Assembly: GCF_032362555.1 (NCBI RefSeq) | Contig: NC_083510.1 | Span: 6,475,501-6,539,500, forward strand | Reading direction: 5' to 3' | Origin: Amyelois transitella | Taxonomy: Eukaryota > Arthropoda > Insecta > Lepidoptera > Pyralidae | DNA: 64,000 bases | Part shown: positions 58,734-64,000 of the stretch, piece by piece | How positions within the stretch are numbered: the stretch's first letter is position 1 | How the letters are laid out: each line of letters begins with the position of its first letter | Position numbers and translations under genes: made by a program | The notes under the pieces: model-generated | The model's input: only the letters and a program-made list of their open reading frames with translations | Database searches by the model: none | What the model was told of the DNA's origin: nothing

Positions 58734-60668
58734 TTGGTTCTTCATCCAAACCTGTATGATTTTTAGTCAATTCTAGGTATCTCATAACGTACTTTAGTAT
58801 CGCATTCATGTCGCGTCGGCTTCTACATACATTAGTCACGCTCACGCATATCTCAGATTGCAAATGAAGACTACTACATCTAGTGTGATATAACCAACAA
58901 CCCTTGAACAAAGGCGCGATTACCTAAGTAGCGACCATTAGGCAAATTTTTACAGAATTTAAACCACGCGTTTATGAAGACAATACAATTTTTAAATTTA
59001 CTATAACACTTGATTGCCAAGTATGTCATATATAACTTCCATCCAAAATATCAAACAGGTACATTGAAATCATAACTCTAATAGGTCTTAAGGTATACGC
59101 TTTTAAACCTATGCCAGATTTAATAGGAAATACAAATTTTCATTCATGCGAATAAATTTAATTAAATTGTCTCTAAGGGTGAACCAAAATTGTAAATTTT
59201 GATTTTGTAACCAGATATGTCACTAAATACTTATAAACCTTCAACAACACTACATGCGTGCCTATGATTCATTTAGGTGCGTGAACGTTTTGCCTAATCG
59301 AATATTGATTGTAGTAAATCCGAAAATGACGTAGTCTTGAATGTAAAAACAACTACCTATTAGCATGCAAATTTTAACTACTCTTCAATTTGACAGACAT
59401 GATTTTGAAACAAGGATTGTTGTGAATGTTTCCTCGTTAAAAAGAATAGTTTAGGTCACGGAAATATACTTATTATGGTTTTAGATATACAATTTTGTCA
59501 GATATTCAAGTTATCTAATTCTTTTGATATTTCTGACTAAGTCCTCATATTTGAGGTATAATAATAATTCAACCTTAAGTTTTAATTTTTCAATCGTGAT
59601 TACAGGGACTTTCTATTGATGGATGAAAATGATGTATCAATTTCATGTTTATGTTTGTTTCTAACGTCTGCCAGAATGTTTCCGCGTAGGTCCTTTGGTG
59701 GTCTGCCCACGTAGAAGTCGAGGTTACAGACTGACTGTTGTAGGCAGTGGATACAAATTGGTATTCCATGATAAATCCATGTGTGAGGTTGACGTAAGGA
59801 CAGGCTTGTCATCACTATTCAGCTCTTCCTTTTGTCTATGTAACACATTAGTACGAGGATAAGGCCATTGCAATAACGACTTAAATAAAATTCTTATTCC
59901 ACAACTAGTTCCAAACAATGAAAGAAAAATGTTATCCACATTAATAATTAAAAGAAAGGAGTTGTATGTTTGTAATGAATAAACTCAAAACGTATTGAAA
60001 TTTGGAACACAGATAGAATATACCCTTAGGAATAATAATTAATTTTAGGCAAATTTTTGTCTAGGAATTGTCACGGGAGCGAAGCCCAGCGCAAAGGCAA
60101 ATCTTGTTAATAACAAAAGTCACAAAAATGGAAATATTTATTATTTTTTCACATTGCGTCAAATAACGAAAGAAGTCCTCTCTTGTAACTAGGTAGATAA
60201 GGGAATGAGATTATTTAAGTTACTGACCCAATGCATTTGGGCTGAAAATTGGTATTATTGCTATCATGGGGACTTTTATTATATGTAAGATGGGTATCAT
60301 TTTTCGGCAAATACCTGATTACACTTAACACGATACACGTTCAATAGTTTAAACTAGTTTAAATGATCCTTTACAAAAATACCCAGCTCTATTGAGATGC
60401 ATTGAGTTTTAACGTAATAACAGTAGAACCATGTGTTTCGTTACTCCACGGCCTTCGGGGCTGACTTGGCATCTATTGTTCAGTAAATTACTGAATCCGT
60501 CTCTAATCCGAGCCTAACCCATTGTTTCTCACAGCCGACTGCCCGATTTTACGGACTCTGAACACCACCGTACTGACATTTCAATAAAAACAATGCATTC
60601 CGTGATGAATAAAAATAATGATTAATTAAAGGAGACACGATAATTTATTTTAGTGCAATTACTAGGTA

Positions 60669-60795
60669 CATACATAGATATAATCACGTCTATATTTCTT
60701 ACGAGGAAGACAGGGTCAAGAGTCTTGAACAGACTGATAGGCCGCGTTCAGTTGTTTTGCTTAATGATAGGATTAAGATTCAAATAACCATTATA
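60669..60795 (-). repeat. Family A SINE, 3' half
   Basis: ACATACATAGATATAATCAC, GTCTATATTTCTTACGAGG, AGACTGATAGGCCGCGTTCA and TAAGATTCAAATAACC on the + strand. Confidence 0.7.
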
Positions 60796-61127
60796 ATTCT
60801 TTCAAAAATTGTACTAAACTATTATAAGATTATTGCAAATTAGTGTGTTTATGTTAAATAACAGGTTTTGTCAAAGTGTCTGCATCGTTAAAGACTCTTG
60901 ATGGGATTACAAGACAAAACAGCGTTACAATATATGCTCATTAAATAACCAGTACGCGTAAGTCCTTGACACACCACTAATAGACCGTTGTTATAAACAA
61001 TCCTGACTCCCACACTCTTCCAACCCGCGATTTCTGAAATTAATACAGGTACAAATCTAATGCCGTCAACTGCCGACCTTGTCTGAACCTACCATTACTT
61101 TAACAAGGAATCAGTTAATCCGTAATT

Positions 61128-63470
61128 ATGCACTTAAGATTTGTATCTAGATTTCTAGTAAGCAAACAAAAGTGTGAAAACATATTTTATTTATTTTTAT
61201 ATTTATCAAACGGGCGGTGCCGGTAGAAAAAGTGCGTTATTTAAAAAAACTTATATTTCCAGAAATCATCTTTCCGTTTGTGCACAGAAAAGTAAACATG
61301 CTTCTTGTACTAAGTCTTAATAAAAATATGAATTGAATTTAGCAATGAAACATTGCAGACAAAAAAAAATATTTTTCTTATTGCGGATATGGTTTATCTT
61401 CTTAATTAAATAATAGCAGATTGTCGTGATTTACGCACGATCGATATAGAATGCTTGAATCAGCTAAAATTCCGTAACAGTTGTATTTGATTATGTTGTT
61501 CTAATAATATGGGTGGTGACTCACATATCGACAACTAAAAGAAAACAACAACGTGTAGTCTTATACATTTTAAAGTATCACTTCTTTTGCAGCTACTACA
61601 TTAGCCGTTTAGGGATTTAGGCGAATCAATCAATCCATCAAGAATCGTGTAAAAAATAATACTAATTTTATTTTCAGATATGCGCATGCGGCGCGTTAGC
61701 GGCTCTAGACAGTTACAGCCCGCAACAGGACCCGGACCAGTTCCACATCCAAACAGATGAAGATGACGAGCGGTACTTCTTGTACCAGACCCACAATGGA
61801 CAGTATAGAAAGGAACGGAGGCTGAAAGATGGATCTGTTGTTGGTAAGTTTGTTTTCTATATGTAATGAAGTTTAAATCTCTTATGCTGTAAACAGAACT
61901 CATAATCATTCTTAGATTAATTGGGCGGCTTAGTAATGGAATGATGGATGAATAATGATGCACTTTCTGTCAATATAAACTAGGTAAAATTATGCAAAAG
62001 CAAAAATCTTTGATAAGAAATAAAAGTATGTTATAGTATTGTTAACCCTTTTTTTAAATCGTAGGTACCTACTCTTATTATTGTAAAAACAACAAACAAT
62101 TTACCTTTACAGGGACTACAGGCTGGGTCGGTGCAGACGGATACTTGCGTCTACAGGACTACATAGCTGACCAAGATGGCTACAGAATATACAAATCGAA
62201 AACTGTGTTTGTTGGCCAAAATCGTCCTATTGGTGTAAGTAAAAAATGTACCTTTTTAAATAAAGATTCTATTAAAATTGCATGCCCATGAATTTTTACC
62301 TTATCGTTTAACAGCTTCCTTTAATTATGTTTTATACGCATACAAGAGTAGGAAGGTACTATCGGACTAATATTGGGACTTTCAAGCTAATATTCTAAAT
62401 TTCATAGTCGTATCTAATTACACATATTTACTTTTTCAATACATGGCCCCGAGGAACATGAAAAATTTTTAGTAATTTCTCAAAAATTAGGTTAACTTAT
62501 ATTTGTAACATATACGTACATACACATTATTACGTCTATATCCCTTGCGGGATAGACAGAGTCAACAGTCTTGAAAAGACTGTAAGCTTATAGTTGAAAA
62601 ATCGATTAAACTAAAAAATATGTGTATTCAAATAATGACTAATTATTAATTCTTTATGAAAATAATATTATATTATAACTCTTATTAACCCTTTTCTGGG
62701 ATTATGAAAATAATATTATATTATAACTCTTATTAACCCTTTTCTTTCAGGAATCATTGAAGATTGCTAAAACAGCTCCGACTGATTCTGGTTACGGAGT
62801 GACGCCAGCGCCTGCCATACATCAAGCCCGGGGACCACGCCCAGTCAGTTCTACCACACCAACACCAATTCCATCCTCTCAACGCCCACCGACCTTCCCA
62901 GCAGAAGTTTCAGTCACTCCTCCACAACGTACATACTCTAGCCCAACACCGACCCCTCAAGTTCACGTTTCACCAAACTCTATAGACGTATCCACCACTT
63001 TTAACTTCAAACCTACTGTTCCACCGATAACTGCTAGCGAAGCTTCACCATCCCCCAGCCCATATGATTATGACTCTTCTAATACAAACACGATTGATGA
63101 CGGGTATTACGCCAGTGATAGCACGCGTTTCGACGTGTTCAATCCTAACTCTTACAGACATGCCGATGAATGGCTAAGACGCCAACGTCCAAATGTGCGA
63201 CTCGGAGATGGATATACACCCCAATTTCCACAATATGATGGTGTTGCCTTCAGACAAAATGGATTTAGATACTATTTACCGAAACAGTACCATGAAGAAG
63301 ACTCGAGTAATTCCAATGAACGAACTGGGAGCTTTGGTTACATCGACCCGTTCGGAATACGTCGGGTTATATATTATAATACCGCGCCAGGTGAAGGTTT
63401 CCAGATCAGAAAGAACAATAGATACGTTGGACACAACGCAACTCCTTACGATCCGAGGCCTATAGTTTGA
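61128..63470 (+). CDS. Large two-module cuticle-type protein
   Basis: Firm exons are 61678-61843, 62113-62234 and 62751-63470. A first exon at 61128-61157 (MHLRFVSRFL, then GTAAGC) is in phase and completes a signal peptide ending ICACGALAA, but it is a guess. With it the protein is 345 residues. Residues 42-106 form an RR-like module (RYFLYQTHNGQYRKER, TTGWVGADGYLRL, YIADQDGYRIY). Residues ~110-270 are a Pro/Thr/Ser-rich linker (TPAPAIH, TPTPIPSSQ, PSPSPYDYD). Residues 278-332 repeat the pattern in weaker form (FRYYLPKQYHEE, ERTGSFGYIDPFGIRRVIYY, GEGFQI). The plan matches the l(3)mbn-like gene 30 kb away. Its role is probably a secreted cuticle or apical-matrix component; no ortholog is named. 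AATAAA is at 63773-63778. Antisense frame 61601-61963 is a shadow. Confidence 0.75.
62512..62588 (-). repeat. Family A tail in an intron of the 61-63 kb gene
   Basis: ACGTACATACACATTATTAC, TATCCCTTGCGGGATAGACA and GTCAACAGTCTTGAAAAGAC form a clean 3' end of family A. Confidence 0.75.
62654..62745. repeat. 44-bp tandem duplication at a splice acceptor
   Basis: 62654-62697 and 62702-62745 are identical (TTATGAAAATAATATTATAT ... CCCTTTTCT), with a 48-bp period. The second copy runs into the functional acceptor TTTCAG (62745-62750); the first is followed by GGG instead. Confidence 0.9.
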
Positions 63471-64000
63471 TTAAATATTAAGTTAATTTTAAGAAGACAT
63501 GAGATATGTGGTGATCGTGATTATGATGGTGCCATTGCACGATTTTTAAAGGTTATGCACGTTGCTTTAAAAAAAAACCGTGCGTGATTTTGTTCATAAT
63601 ATGGCTGAAGCTCTTAATATTATGGTTTTACTTTAAGAATTCAAGTTACCTAAATATTTATTTATCAGTATTTTTAGAAATATAAATTGATTCGTAAGAG
63701 ACAAAACGATTTATTTTTCGAACGATGCGAACGTCTTAGCCATTATCTAGTTAATTTTGTAACTAATAACTAAATAAATGCCTGTTTTGGGTAACGTATT
63801 CGTAAATGTACCTTTACGTAATTTTTATTTGAAATGTATAAAGTAATCAATAATCAATCATCAAAGTGCCATTTTACTACAGCTGTAGTCTTCGGTAAAT
63901 CTATTTTTCCTTTTGTTACTCATACATAAATTTATGAACATATTGATTTCAACTTAAAATTCATTCGAAATAAAATAAACATGCGCATAAGGAAAACATT
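63471..64000. other. 3' UTR and flank of the 61-63 kb gene
   Basis: No coding frame. AATAAA at 63773-63778 is the likely poly(A) signal, about 300 nt past the stop. The rest is AT-rich to the window edge. Confidence 0.55.

Noticed and set aside
61601..61963. 120-codon - strand frame
   Set aside because: It covers exon 61678-61843 antisense; the + strand exon has conserved splice signals and joins into a long protein.
3022..62588. The repeated ~270-bp units as a CRISPR-like or satellite array
   Set aside because: Copies are dispersed, occur in both orientations, are truncated at 5' ends, and one has a target-site duplication, so they are retroposons.

Overview
AT-rich, intron-containing animal DNA, almost certainly from a moth or butterfly (Lepidoptera). 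Three things point there: short secreted Rebers-Riddiford (RR) cuticular proteins with 3-4 codon first exons and GTAAGT/GTGAGT donors; many copies of interspersed repeats typical of lepidopteran genomes, ending in TATG repeats; and a 5'-truncated non-LTR retrotransposon. There is no bacterial, plasmid or viral gene structure. No rRNA, tRNA or CRISPR array was found.

Layout. A partial + strand RR-1 cuticle gene enters at the left edge (38-1392). It converges on a complete - strand RR-1 gene with a glutamine-rich tail (3627-5510). A complete + strand RR-1 gene follows at 11205-13210. A - strand gene for a diverged RR protein with an acidic Thr/Glu-rich tail lies at 17896-18595, and its shorter paralog lies 38 kb away at 56141-56897. 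Between them, at 28003-31839 (+), is a gene resembling Drosophila lethal(3)malignant blood neoplasm: two RR-like modules joined by a long Asn/Pro/Tyr/Gly linker. At 61128-63470 (+) a second large gene has the same plan, an N-terminal module, a Pro/Thr/Ser linker and a degenerate C-terminal module. All seven read as secreted cuticle components, so the window is a dispersed cuticle-protein cluster.

The 5-10 kb between genes is mostly repeats or featureless AT-rich sequence. Three recurrent repeat families are visible. Family A is a SINE-like element of about 270 bp with a TATG tail. Family R is the 3' end of a LINE whose reading frame ends shortly before the same kind of tail. Family B is a tRNA-derived SINE. 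The last ~45 bp of A and R are homologous, which suggests that R supplied the machinery moving A. A separate LINE (33138-35015, - strand) keeps an intact reverse-transcriptase core. Several perfect hairpins, three CpG-rich patches and a few TATA-plus-ORF combinations remain unexplained and are reported as findings.

Limits: splice sites were chosen by eye from reading frame and consensus. The first exon of the 61-63 kb gene and the 5' UTR exon of the l(3)mbn-like gene are provisional. Repeat classes come from sequence features and recall, not from a library search.
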